Position numbers and translations under genes: made by a program. Under the pieces are notes generated by a model. That model searched no databases and was not told the origin of the DNA. It worked only from the letters and a program-made list of their open reading frames with translations. Of a stretch of 42,054 nucleotides of DNA, positions 24,644 to 31,749 are shown piece after piece (position 1 is the stretch's first letter; each line of letters starts with the position of its first letter). Origin of the DNA: a virus; IMG/VR virus record IMGVR_UViG_3300042507_001474, positions 1 through 42,054 of that record. The stretch is one strand, 5' to 3'.

Positions 24644-26548
24644 GTGGCAACGAATAACAAAGCCCTAGTTGGTGACCTACCGATTATCCTGAGCCAGTCG
24701 ATTCCGACTGCGCTTGTAAAGTATAAGCGAGAAGACTTCGCAGCAAGCTATGCTATTGGTAATACTCCATGGCTATCTGCAGCCAATGACCAGAACCGTA
24801 TTAGTCGTATCACGACTACATACCAGAAGGAACGTATCGACCAGGGTTCATCTGCTGGCGAAAACTCTTTATCTAACTGGTGGCTTAGGTCTGCTACATC
24901 ATGGCATCATGGTGCTGGCGAACGTTACTACGATGCTGAAGCATCAGACTTATTTAGATTCTATGAGTCAAGCAACATAGATGTATGGACACAGGGTGAA
25001 CTCAAACTTCTCAAGAAAACAACCAATGTTAGTACGGCATCAGTTAACAGCCCCGCTACGGTAACAGGTGGAACATTCTATACATCTGGAAACAACGTAT
25101 TCTTTTTTAACCAGTCAACTTCAACCAGCACATCAACCAGTTTACCTGGTGGTGCTATAGCACAGAAGATTACATCCGACGGCGCTGTTGGAATTGTTGG
25201 CGCAAGCGATGGTATCTATATCGTTACAACAGCTATGGCTGTCAGTAAGATTTGGAACAAGCCAAGCTCTAATACAACATGGACTGTTCAAGCAATTGGT
25301 TATGTCAAAGATAGAATCGTCGTCGGTGTCCAATTAGATTCTGGTGAAGCCAACACGTACGAGCTTAGTAGAAATCCGTCGTCACCACCAAAGACAGTAA
25401 GCACAACAGAACTTAGATATTCATTCCCTAACTCAACATTGAACTATGTTTCAATTGCAGAGTTGAACTCTTCAATCATTGTTGGCTATACGGTTGGTAT
25501 CTATTCAAGAATCCATAGCCATGCTATTGACGAGGCATCACCATTGGCAGCAATCAAAGAACCAATTGTTGTAGCCGAACTACCACGTGGTGAAACCCTT
25601 AACCAGTTTAGAACCTACCTTAATGAGTATGTTGTACTGGCAACTAGCTCTGGTCTTCGTATTGGTACACAATCAACTGATGGGTTGGGGTTTACATATG
25701 GACCACTTACTATCAACACGGAAGTAAAAGACGTAGCGTTTAATGATTCGTATGTATATGCCACACGTTCCTATAACAATACCGCTGGTCTATGGCGTAT
25801 TGATTTAGGTACACCCCTTGGCAGCAGTTATGCATATGCATCCGACTTGTCTATAACTTCTGGGTCTGCAACTGGCGTTGCATTTATTGGAACATCTGGT
25901 CGTAAGTTTATTACCGCTACTTCTGGAGTATGGATTGAATCAGCAACAGAGCTAGAACAAACTGGGTTCTTAAAATCTGGCTGGATTCGTTGGGGTACAG
26001 CAGAGAAGAAGCAACCAGTATCAATTGCTATTCGTGCAACAGGTATAGGTGGAACAGTTAATTTTACGGTTGAAGACCAAGAAGGTCGCTCATCTGGTAT
26101 CGGTGCTGTCCCGCTGACAGGGTCTAACGACGTGCAGTTATCTGCTGCGTTGCAGCCAGCCGACCACTTTGAAATTACAGTAACTCTTAACCGCAGTACC
26201 AGTAGTGCAACAGTTGGACCAACACTAGAAGAATGGCAGTGTCGTGCATTGCCAGCACCTCTACGTTCAAGAACCATTACGGTTCCACTGCTGTGCTATG
26301 AAGAAGAGCGTGACTCTAATGGAGTCACTCGTGTCTCATCACCAGCAGAGAGAGTTAAGTACCTAGAACGTATTGAGCAAAATGGCGGAGCAGTCTTGTT
26401 CCAAGACTTCTCATGGGAAGAAGAACGTGTATGCACCATTCGTGCTATTCAGTTTGAGCAGAACTCGCCACCACCATTTGCCAGTGGCTTTGGTGGAATT
26501 GTTACCGTTCAATTGCAAACAATTGATACGGAGCAGGCGATTCAGTAA
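24644..26548 (+). CDS. Large tail protein, probably beta-propeller
   Basis: Starts at a GTG 10 bases after the endolysin, preceded by AGGAG. Its 634 residues are rich in strands and regularly repeated Ser/Thr/Gly segments with Asp turns (GIVGASDGIYIVTTAMA; FNDSYVYATRSYNNTAGLW). These suggest a propeller or stacked beta domains from about 130 to 450, with a C-terminal beta-sandwich. No enzyme motif seen. Location after lysis genes is unusual. Likely a tail hub, stabiliser or receptor-binding component. Confidence 0.6.
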   Translation: MATNNKALVGDLPIILSQSIPTALVKYKREDFAASYAIGNTPWLSAANDQNRISRITTTYQKERIDQGSSAGENSLSNWWLRSATSWHHGAGERYYDAEASDLFRFYESSNIDVWTQGELKLLKKTTNVSTASVNSPATVTGGTFYTSGNNVFFFNQSTSTSTSTSLPGGAIAQKITSDGAVGIVGASDGIYIVTTAMAVSKIWNKPSSNTTWTVQAIGYVKDRIVVGVQLDSGEANTYELSRNPSSPPKTVSTTELRYSFPNSTLNYVSIAELNSSIIVGYTVGIYSRIHSHAIDEASPLAAIKEPIVVAELPRGETLNQFRTYLNEYVVLATSSGLRIGTQSTDGLGFTYGPLTINTEVKDVAFNDSYVYATRSYNNTAGLWRIDLGTPLGSSYAYASDLSITSGSATGVAFIGTSGRKFITATSGVWIESATELEQTGFLKSGWIRWGTAEKKQPVSIAIRATGIGGTVNFTVEDQEGRSSGIGAVPLTGSNDVQLSAALQPADHFEITVTLNRSTSSATVGPTLEEWQCRALPAPLRSRTITVPLLCYEEERDSNGVTRVSSPAERVKYLERIEQNGGAVLFQDFSWEEERVCTIRAIQFEQNSPPPFASGFGGIVTVQLQTIDTEQAIQ

Positions 26549-26766
26549 TGGAACAGAACAAGTTAATATCACTAGTATCACCAGGTGAAAGAAGTGAGTT
26601 AGTCAATCAGGTCAGGCTAGCTCTTAATGTTGCTGGCGATGACGTGTTGGATGCTCCTCTAGCCGAAGTGCTTAAGGGTTTGCAGCACCAACTTTCCATC
26701 CCAGCAGTCGGGTGCATCAATATAGCCACGCTGGATGCGCTCGCAGTTGCTCCACCAGAATGGTAG
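26548..26766 (+). CDS. Small peptidoglycan-binding-like protein, 72 aa
   Basis: TAATG overlap with the tail protein. Two helices and a hydrophobic core (VNQVRLALNVAGDDVLDAPL, then VGCINIATLDALAV) recall the N-terminal half of peptidoglycan-binding helical domains, in which INIATLDAL-type ends are typical. The match is weak. It is the last gene before a strong terminator. Confidence 0.5.
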   Translation: MEQNKLISLVSPGERSELVNQVRLALNVAGDDVLDAPLAEVLKGLQHQLSIPAVGCINIATLDALAVAPPEW

Positions 26767-26778
26767 GAGATAGAAAAG

Positions 26779-26809
26779 GAGGGGGACTTAATCGTCCCCC
26801 TCTTTTTTT
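26779..26809 (+). terminator. Rho-independent terminator of the late operon
   Basis: The 9-bp stem GAGGGGGAC (26779-26787) pairs with GTCCCCCTC (26794-26802) around a TTAATC loop and is followed by seven Ts. It ends the structural and lysis transcript. Confidence 0.9.
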
Positions 26810-26826
26810 ATTTCTCTTTTTACCAC

Positions 26827-26849
26827 GGCTTGCCATCAGGCAAGCCTTT
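26827..26849 (+). terminator. Second hairpin after the late operon
   Basis: A perfect 8-bp inverted repeat, GGCTTGCC (26827-26834) and GGCAAGCC (26839-26846), closes ATCA and is followed by TTT. It backs up the stronger terminator 20 bases upstream, or acts as an independent element. Confidence 0.6.
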
Positions 26850-26881
26850 CCCGCCCTCCACCCCTCAACCCTATCAGATTA

Positions 26882-26940
26882 TTGGTAAAGATGTTCGGCG
26901 TGTCTATGCAGGTAACCTTTGGAAACCTTTGGTAACCTTG
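26882..26940 (+). promoter_or_regulatory. Possible promoter with three 10-bp tandem repeats
   Basis: A weak sigma70-like pair, TTGGTA (26882-26887) and TATGCA (26905-26910), has 17-bp spacing. Immediately downstream are three 10-bp units at 26911, 26921 and 26931: GGTAACCTTT, GGAAACCTTT and GGTAACCTTG. The 10-bp period places each unit on the same face of the helix, as in protein-binding arrays. The nuclease gene starts 5 bases later without a clear ribosome binding site. The repeats are certain; their role as an operator is inference. Confidence 0.5.
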
Positions 26941-26944
26941 GTGT

Positions 26945-27139
26945 ATGAATCAACTTCCTCCTCATCGGTCTTACAGTCAGCTTACCACGTGGCAATCCTG
27001 TCCTCAGAAATACTTCTTGAGTAAAGTAGCCATGGTTCCTGAGAAGCCAGCAGTCTATCTGGCTGCAGGGTCTGCAGTCCACAGCATGATTGAGTGGTTG
27101 AATCATGAGTTCTACAAGCAGCAGCAGGCGAATGATTGA
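26945..27139 (+). CDS. Cas4/RecB-like nuclease, N-terminal half
   Basis: 64 residues matching the start of PD-(D/E)XK nucleases of the Cas4/RecB class: SYSQLTTWQSCPQKYFLSK with C19, then LAAGSAVHSMIEWLN with G42 and H46 (motif I). The frame stops at TGA 27137-27139, before the acidic active-site residues, which appear 200 bases later in a separate gene (27337-28005). A zinc-ribbon gene starts 8 bases before this stop. Both halves keep their conserved residues, so I read it as a working split gene rather than debris. Assembly with the second half is inferred. Confidence 0.75.
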   Translation: MNQLPPHRSYSQLTTWQSCPQKYFLSKVAMVPEKPAVYLAAGSAVHSMIEWLNHEFYKQQQAND

Positions 27140-27350
27140 CCAACGTGGTATACCCAGTAATGAGTGTATCAATTGCGGTAGCAATGTCCAAGTAGTACGT
27201 GCTATATTTCAGGACTACGAACTTGTTATGTGGTTTACCGATAGCTTTTGCGGTACTTGTGGTTCTCCTATGACAACGCCTACACCAGTCGACCACCCCG
27301 ACTACGTGAAGCCAGAGCGACCAGAGGAAGAAGACGATGAGTTTAACTGA
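27132..27350 (+). CDS. Zinc-ribbon protein inserted within the split nuclease
   Basis: The frame is open from 27105, but the ATG at 27132, which overlaps the upstream stop by 8 bases, gives a compact 72-aa protein. Two pairs, CINC (about residues 12-15) and CGTC (about 40-43), form a zinc ribbon. The C terminus is Pro/Glu/Asp-rich (YVKPERPEEEDDEFN). It overlaps the start of the nuclease's second half by 14 bases. It could be a structural insert, a regulator or a third subunit of the nuclease. Confidence 0.7.
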   Translation: MIDQRGIPSNECINCGSNVQVVRAIFQDYELVMWFTDSFCGTCGSPMTTPTPVDHPDYVKPERPEEEDDEFN

Positions 27351-28005
27351 GAAGTGGCTAGAAGTATTTAATGATGAAGTAAAATCCATAGAGGAACAAT
27401 CAGGTATTCCATCGACGGAGTGGAAGACAGCTGGTCGCAAGACCACTGCTCGACCAGATGGAGAAGACCTATCGTTCTGGCAAAGCGATGGGCTCAAGCA
27501 GGTTGAGGCGTACCAGAAATGGTACGAGCAGTCTGGTTGGAAAATTGCCACAATGCCTGACGGTCGTCCTGGAATCGAGTGGTCAGCAGATGTACATTTC
27601 GGAGGTACACCTGTTCGATTTATTGTAGATGCCATCTATCAAGTAGGGGAAGACTTGGTAATCGTGGACTACAAGACTGGTTCCAGGACACCGTTCGGTG
27701 TAATCCAGAATGGCTTATATGCCAGCGGTATTGAAAAGATTTTTGGAATACGTCCTAAGTGGGGCGCATTCTTTATGACTCGCAAAGGCGAGCTTGATGA
27801 TTTGGTCGACCTATCCCACCTCAGTATAGATTACTACGAGCATGCATTTGCTTCTATGAATCATGGTGTACTCAACGGTTGGTTCCCAACATTTGTTGGA
27901 GAGAACTGTAGGATGTGTAGCTACATGGACAAGTGTCCAGCATGGGGCTCAAAAGATTTCCCATTACAAATACCAACAACAGGGAAAGAAAAGGAGAGAA
28001 AGTAG
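27337..28005 (+). CDS. Cas4/RecB-like nuclease, C-terminal half
   Basis: 222 residues with the catalytic core of PD-(D/E)XK nucleases: D98 (RFIVDAIY), D111 and K113 (LVIVDYKTGS) and motif IV Q124/Y128 (QNGLYA). C191, C194 and C200 (CRMCSYMDKC) match the C-terminal cysteine triad that, with one N-terminal cysteine, holds a 4Fe-4S cluster in Cas4/AddB enzymes. The fourth cysteine (C19) and the motif I histidine are in the separate N-terminal half. AGAGGAAG precedes the ATG. Likely role: DNA end processing in recombination or replication. Confidence 0.8.
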   Translation: MSLTEKWLEVFNDEVKSIEEQSGIPSTEWKTAGRKTTARPDGEDLSFWQSDGLKQVEAYQKWYEQSGWKIATMPDGRPGIEWSADVHFGGTPVRFIVDAIYQVGEDLVIVDYKTGSRTPFGVIQNGLYASGIEKIFGIRPKWGAFFMTRKGELDDLVDLSHLSIDYYEHAFASMNHGVLNGWFPTFVGENCRMCSYMDKCPAWGSKDFPLQIPTTGKEKERK

Positions 28006-28482
28006 ATGACTGAATCTATGTTCTCGTATACAGGTAAGTTGAATTCAACTGACCTATTCACCGTCCGAGGTAATAGCGTTAGTGAATTTAGAGCTAACCT
28101 AACCGCAGCAGTCGAAGCAATCGCTGAGGCTGTGCAACTACAAGCATCACTGTCTGGTCGTGTTGCAGCACCAGCAGGAAATGCATACACACCTAACGCT
28201 GAGCAAGCAATCCAGATGTTGCAGGATGCGGGTCTTAACCCACAGCCTGTAGTCGCTGGCACAACCCCACAATCAATTGAGGTTGTCAAAGATAAGTACG
28301 GTAATGAATGGACATATGGACATCCAGATGCTCCAGACCTACCAGACGGACGTGGCAAGTACGCCAAGAAGAAGGGCGTATCAAAAGCAGGCAAGGCTTA
28401 TGTTGGTTGGTTTGACCCAGCCAAGGGACCGAAGCCGTTCAAGCCAGGTGTTACTGAAGCCGAAACTATTTGGGCTAAGTAA
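28006..28482 (+). CDS. Hypothetical protein in the DNA module, 158 aa
   Basis: AAAGGAG precedes the ATG directly after the nuclease stop. The N-terminal 60 residues are mixed strand/helix (YTGKLNSTDLFTVRGNSVSE). Then comes a Pro/Ala linker and a basic, aromatic C-terminal part (GKYAKKKGVSKAGKAYVGWF). Its place between a nuclease and a RecA-like ATPase suggests a DNA-binding accessory role. An SSB-like function is possible, but the acidic tail typical of SSB is absent. Confidence 0.65.
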   Translation: MTESMFSYTGKLNSTDLFTVRGNSVSEFRANLTAAVEAIAEAVQLQASLSGRVAAPAGNAYTPNAEQAIQMLQDAGLNPQPVVAGTTPQSIEVVKDKYGNEWTYGHPDAPDLPDGRGKYAKKKGVSKAGKAYVGWFDPAKGPKPFKPGVTEAETIWAK

Positions 28483-28484
28483 TC

Positions 28485-29318
28485 ATGCGTAGCCTATTGC
28501 AAGTAGTGGGTGTCGAATCACCAGCTGGTATTCAGTTACCAGAAATCCTACCTCAACTCACCGCCAGTCAAGTTACTTTCCGTCAAGCGCAATTGCATTT
28601 GATTGCAGGTCAACCAGGCGGAGGTAAGACACTACTTGCATTATGGTACGCGATTACATCTAAGGTTCCATCGCTCTACATATCAGCAGACTCTGACTCT
28701 AGAACAATTGCAACTCGTGCAGGTGCAATCATTATGGATAAGGAAGTCGCTAACGTAGAGAAGTTGATGGATACAGATGCGAGTGTTCTCCTTGAGGATG
28801 CTCTTGCTGACGGCGCGAGTCATGTGCGATTCGCCTTCGACCCAGCACCTTCTCTTCAAGATATTGAAGAGGAGATAGAAGCGTGGATTGAATTGCATGG
28901 CTCCGCCCCAGCAGCAGTATATGTAGATAACTTAATGAACGTCGCTGCAGCCAGCGACAATGAGTGGACTGCATTGCGTGATGCAATGTCAGCCTTCCAC
29001 TACATGGCACGTGAGTATGAGTCAGCATTTATTGTGCTACACCATGTGTCTGAGAATGAACGTATGTCTAAGCCAAACTATCCAGCACCACGCAAAGCGT
29101 TGATGGGTAAGGTTGCTGCTCTACCTGAACTGGTATTGAGCGTAGCGTTAGACAGTGGGGCAAACGCTTATCGCGTTGCCGTTGTGAAGAACCGCCATGG
29201 TAAGGCTGACCCTAATGCAGAGGAGTATGTAACACTGGCAGCAGAAGCTAGCAAGATGGCTCTCTATAATTCCTCAGCGGAACTGTTCCGTCAAAGGACA
29301 TTAAGTCAGTGGCAGTAG
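28485..29318 (+). CDS. RecA/DnaB-like AAA ATPase
   Basis: 277 residues with Walker A GQPGGGKT at 42-49 and Walker B AAVYVDNL ending near residue 150 (D148). YISADSDSRTIATRAG and FIVLHHVSENER match the RecA-like core of phage helicase or recombinase ATPases. It probably acts as helicase or strand-exchange motor in replication or recombination, next to the split nuclease and primase genes. It lacks an obvious N-terminal DnaB domain, so an accessory RecA-fold NTPase is as likely as a full replicative helicase. Confidence 0.8.
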   Translation: MRSLLQVVGVESPAGIQLPEILPQLTASQVTFRQAQLHLIAGQPGGGKTLLALWYAITSKVPSLYISADSDSRTIATRAGAIIMDKEVANVEKLMDTDASVLLEDALADGASHVRFAFDPAPSLQDIEEEIEAWIELHGSAPAAVYVDNLMNVAAASDNEWTALRDAMSAFHYMAREYESAFIVLHHVSENERMSKPNYPAPRKALMGKVAALPELVLSVALDSGANAYRVAVVKNRHGKADPNAEEYVTLAAEASKMALYNSSAELFRQRTLSQWQ

Positions 29319-29698
29319 GTAACTCGGACTTCGATTTAGATTTTAGTTATGGTCACGAAGGCGAACAGTTAGTAGAGCAGTTACTAACTAATGGCAAAAC
29401 AGTAGAAGTTAAACGTGACCGCAAGTGGCATTCAACTGGAAATGTATATGTAGAAGTTGAATGCTGGTATAGGCGAAGCGAATCATGGGAACCATCAGGT
29501 GTGATGGTAAGCAAGGCAGATTACTGGGCATTCGTATTAGAACATGCGGTACTTATGATTCCAACTGGGCATGTGCTACATGCCATTCGTACATACGGCA
29601 GAGAGATTACTTGTGAGATTCCGCCCAATAGAAGTAAGGGCTACTTAATTACTGTAGATGATTTAATGAAAGCGACAAAGGAACTAATGCATGTATAA
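29309..29698 (+). CDS. PD-(D/E)XK-like nuclease, 129 aa
   Basis: Starts at GTG 29309, overlapping the ATPase end by 10 bases. The N-terminal part contains E-x-K in TVEVKRDRKW, preceded by D/E residues in LDFSYGHEGEQLVEQLL, and followed by TGNVYVEVE. This is the compact catalytic order of restriction-endonuclease-fold enzymes. Such small phage nucleases are often linked to recombination or DNA-end repair. Substrate unknown. Confidence 0.65.
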   Translation: MAVGNSDFDLDFSYGHEGEQLVEQLLTNGKTVEVKRDRKWHSTGNVYVEVECWYRRSESWEPSGVMVSKADYWAFVLEHAVLMIPTGHVLHAIRTYGREITCEIPPNRSKGYLITVDDLMKATKELMHV

Positions 29699-29840
29699 GA
29701 TATACGGTGCGTACATAAAGTATAAGGTGATGAGAAAGCTTGGCGTTTCAAGAAGAAAGTCCTTGAGACATATTGTAATTACCGACCGAGTTACGCTAGA
29801 TTATTGGAAGAAAGTGTACAGTCAAATTACTAAACCATAA
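29691..29840 (+). CDS. Small basic protein, 49 aa
   Basis: ATG 29691 overlaps the previous stop by 8 bases. The sequence begins MYKIYGAYIKYKVMRK and is rich in Lys, Arg and Tyr (GVSRRKSLRHIVI). Overlap and clean frame support translation. Likely nucleic-acid-binding by charge, but no family recognised. Confidence 0.6.
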   Translation: MYKIYGAYIKYKVMRKLGVSRRKSLRHIVITDRVTLDYWKKVYSQITKP

Positions 29841-29850
29841 GGAGTAGCTT

Positions 29851-30120
29851 ATGAATATGCCAGACTTATCCAAAGGTCTTTGTCGAGAAGTCGGTACAGA
29901 ATTTTTTTACCCAGATTCTGAAAATGACAGCGACACATCTATATATGCTTTTGGTAAGAAGATTTGTTCTGGCTGTGAAGTAAAGCAAGCTTGCCTTGAT
30001 TGGGCTGTAAGACATGAAGGTTATGGTTTATGGGGTGGTACTACCCCACGTGATAGAATGGCTATCCGTCGGACTCTCAACATAAAGCTAGAGTCTATTA
30101 TCCCAGGAGAATATGCATGA
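29851..30120 (+). CDS. WhiB-family iron-sulfur transcription regulator
   Basis: 89 residues with the four WhiB cysteines C11, C39, C42 and C48 (ICSGCEVKQAC) that hold a 4Fe-4S cluster, followed by the diagnostic turn YGLWGGTTPRDR and a basic C-terminal helix. WhiB-like proteins occur only in Actinobacteria and their phages, and act with the host primary sigma factor. AAGGAG precedes the ATG. The stop overlaps the next start as ATGA. It probably redirects host transcription or affects superinfection, as reported for phage WhiB proteins. Confidence 0.9.
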   Translation: MNMPDLSKGLCREVGTEFFYPDSENDSDTSIYAFGKKICSGCEVKQACLDWAVRHEGYGLWGGTTPRDRMAIRRTLNIKLESIIPGEYA

Positions 30121-30470
30121 CAACACCAGCAAAACGTAAGGGTTCCCAGTGGGAACGCGATACGGTTAAGTGGCTTATCGCCAATGGATTCCCATGTGCT
30201 GAACGTGCGTATGGTGCGGGCAGACACGATGATGTCGGTGACATCGACGGTATCAATGGCGTTGTCATTGAATGCAAGAATGAGAAAGCAATTAGAATTC
30301 CTCAGTACCTTCGGGAACTTGAGGATGAGATAACACATGCCGATGCAGAGACAGGTGTAGTGTTAGTCAAGAAGCGTGGCACTTCTAATGTTTCAGAGGC
30401 GTATGCCATTATGACAGCCGACCTCTGGATAAATCTGCTTAAACAGGCAGGTTACAATGGACATCAGTGA
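30117..30470 (+). CDS. Holliday-junction-resolvase-like nuclease
   Basis: 117 residues of the PD-(D/E)XK type. The order is KGSQWERDTVKWLIANGF (motif I glutamate), then GDIDGINGVVIECKNEKAI with D and E-x-K catalytic acids. This matches Hjc-like/VRR-type resolvases seen in many phages. Likely role: resolving branched DNA before packaging. It is the second small nuclease of this fold within 1 kb. Confidence 0.75.
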   Translation: MTTPAKRKGSQWERDTVKWLIANGFPCAERAYGAGRHDDVGDIDGINGVVIECKNEKAIRIPQYLRELEDEITHADAETGVVLVKKRGTSNVSEAYAIMTADLWINLLKQAGYNGHQ

Positions 30471-30508
30471 GACAGTGACAGTGACTCACAAAATGAAAAG
30501 AGGTAACT

Positions 30509-30886
30509 ATGCGGTTAATGTTAACGATGAGCTTGGCGATGGGAATAGTGCTGGCATCACCAGCCGAAGCCAAATCACCATTACTTACACACGAAGTTCT
30601 TATGTCCAGGATGGACAAGGAACAGAAGGTGGAGTATGCGATAGCTCAGTTCGTAACCGACAGCAAGGAACGACTATGCGCCAAGCGCATAGCCTACAAG
30701 GAGAGCCGATACAACGAGGACTCACTCAACAAAAAGAGTGGGGCTCGTGGAACTTGGCAGTTACTGTGGGCTCAACCAGGTTGGTCGTTACTGAAACAAA
30801 CACAGGAGGCACACGACTATGTGCTTCACAGATACGACACTTGGTGCGGAGCGTACAGGTTCCATCAGGAAAGGAATTGGTATTAG
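30509..30886 (+). CDS. Secreted lytic transglycosylase
   Basis: 125 residues. An N-terminal signal peptide (MRLMLTMSLAMGIVLASPAE, cleavage likely after ASPAEA) precedes a lysozyme-like/transglycosylase core. E65 in IAYKESRYNEDS is the expected catalytic acid, followed by NKKSGARGTWQLL. The C terminus keeps RYDTWCGAYRFHQERNWY. AAGAGG precedes the ATG. Sec export would let it reach the wall without the holin. Its position among DNA genes rather than lysis genes is odd. Confidence 0.85.
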   Translation: MRLMLTMSLAMGIVLASPAEAKSPLLTHEVLMSRMDKEQKVEYAIAQFVTDSKERLCAKRIAYKESRYNEDSLNKKSGARGTWQLLWAQPGWSLLKQTQEAHDYVLHRYDTWCGAYRFHQERNWY

Positions 30887-30889
30887 AAA

Positions 30890-31219
30890 ATGAATCAGTC
30901 TGAGTTCCTTGAAGCAGTCTTTAATCATTACGGATTGACCTTGCCACTCGGCGGGGAGAAATCAATCTTGTGTCCTGTACATGATGACTCTCGTAAGTCT
31001 GCTTCGGTTAATTCAGACAAGGGTGTCTGGGTATGTTATGCATGTAACGCAAGTGGTTCTGGTATACAGATAATCATGAGTCGTGAAAAGCTAACATACC
31101 CAGAGGCTCGTTCATGGGCAGAGAAGAACATTGGCAAGGAGTCCAAGCAATCTGCACCATCACGTGGACGTAAGAAGTCAAGCGGACGTTGGACTCCACC
31201 TAGATTGAGAGTTGGCTGA
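30890..31219 (+). CDS. Primase zinc-finger half
   Basis: 109 residues with a CHC2-type zinc finger: C28, H31, C49 and C52 (ILCPVHDD; VWVCYACNASGSG). The helix EARSWAEKNIG follows, then a basic tail (SRGRKKSSGRW). In bacterial and phage primases this finger precedes a TOPRIM catalytic domain in one protein. Here the TOPRIM part is a separate gene 527 bases on (31746-32393), with a protease-like gene between. The finger recognises template DNA. Association of the halves is inferred. Confidence 0.8.
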   Translation: MNQSEFLEAVFNHYGLTLPLGGEKSILCPVHDDSRKSASVNSDKGVWVCYACNASGSGIQIIMSREKLTYPEARSWAEKNIGKESKQSAPSRGRKKSSGRWTPPRLRVG

Positions 31220-31749
31220 TGACAACAATCGTTGGTATTCAAAGCGACAACGGCTGCATGCTAGTGGCTGACTCACGTACTACCGCAGGGAATAGACCGT
31301 ACTCACATCCAACGGTTACTAAGATTAACAAGCGTGGCAAGTGGCTTATCGCTGGCGCGGGTGACGTGCAACCATGCGACGTGGTTCAACACGTGTGGAA
31401 ACCACCAGCTATCCCAGCCAACATTAAAGATGAATATCATTTCATGATTACAACTGTGGCTCCTAGCATTAGAGAATGCATCAAGGAGTCTGGCTATGTG
31501 CCAGACAAAGATGATGCCGATGCTGGGTTCGAATTACTACTGGCTGTTAACGGAACCATCTACCAAGTAGATGATTCCTACTCTGTATATCTGCGTGATG
31601 ATGGGCTGTATGGCATAGGGTCTGGTTCATCGTGGGCATTGGGCGCACTAGCAGTAGGTGCAACTTGGAAGCAAGCAATGCAGACGGCAGCAAAGAACGA
31701 TGTGTATACTGCTCCCCCATTCATAGTGCATAGGCAGGAAAAGAAATGA
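31219..31749 (+). CDS. HslV/proteasome-like Ntn hydrolase
   Basis: 176 residues. After removal of Met1, Thr becomes N-terminal (MTTIVG), the nucleophile of proteasome beta and HslV proteases. D18 (VADSRTT) falls at the position of catalytic D17, and K35 (TKINKRG) is one residue from the usual K33. GAGD and the later GIGSGSSWALGALAVG match the family core. The protein lies between the two primase halves, coupled by TGATG upstream and ATGA downstream. It may process phage or host proteins. No HslU-like partner is encoded. Confidence 0.75.
   Translation: MTTIVGIQSDNGCMLVADSRTTAGNRPYSHPTVTKINKRGKWLIAGAGDVQPCDVVQHVWKPPAIPANIKDEYHFMITTVAPSIRECIKESGYVPDKDDADAGFELLLAVNGTIYQVDDSYSVYLRDDGLYGIGSGSSWALGALAVGATWKQAMQTAAKNDVYTAPPFIVHRQEKK

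Noticed and set aside
27105-27350. Group I intron or intein as the cause of the nuclease split
   Set aside because: The insert is only about 200 bases, encodes a complete zinc ribbon with its own overlapping start and stop, and shows no intron core or intein splice motifs.
30457-30903. 148-aa plus frame overlapping the transglycosylase
   Set aside because: The overlapping frame 30509-30886 has a signal peptide and clear catalytic motifs; this one has a low-complexity Ser/Thr/Gln-rich product and no recognisable features.
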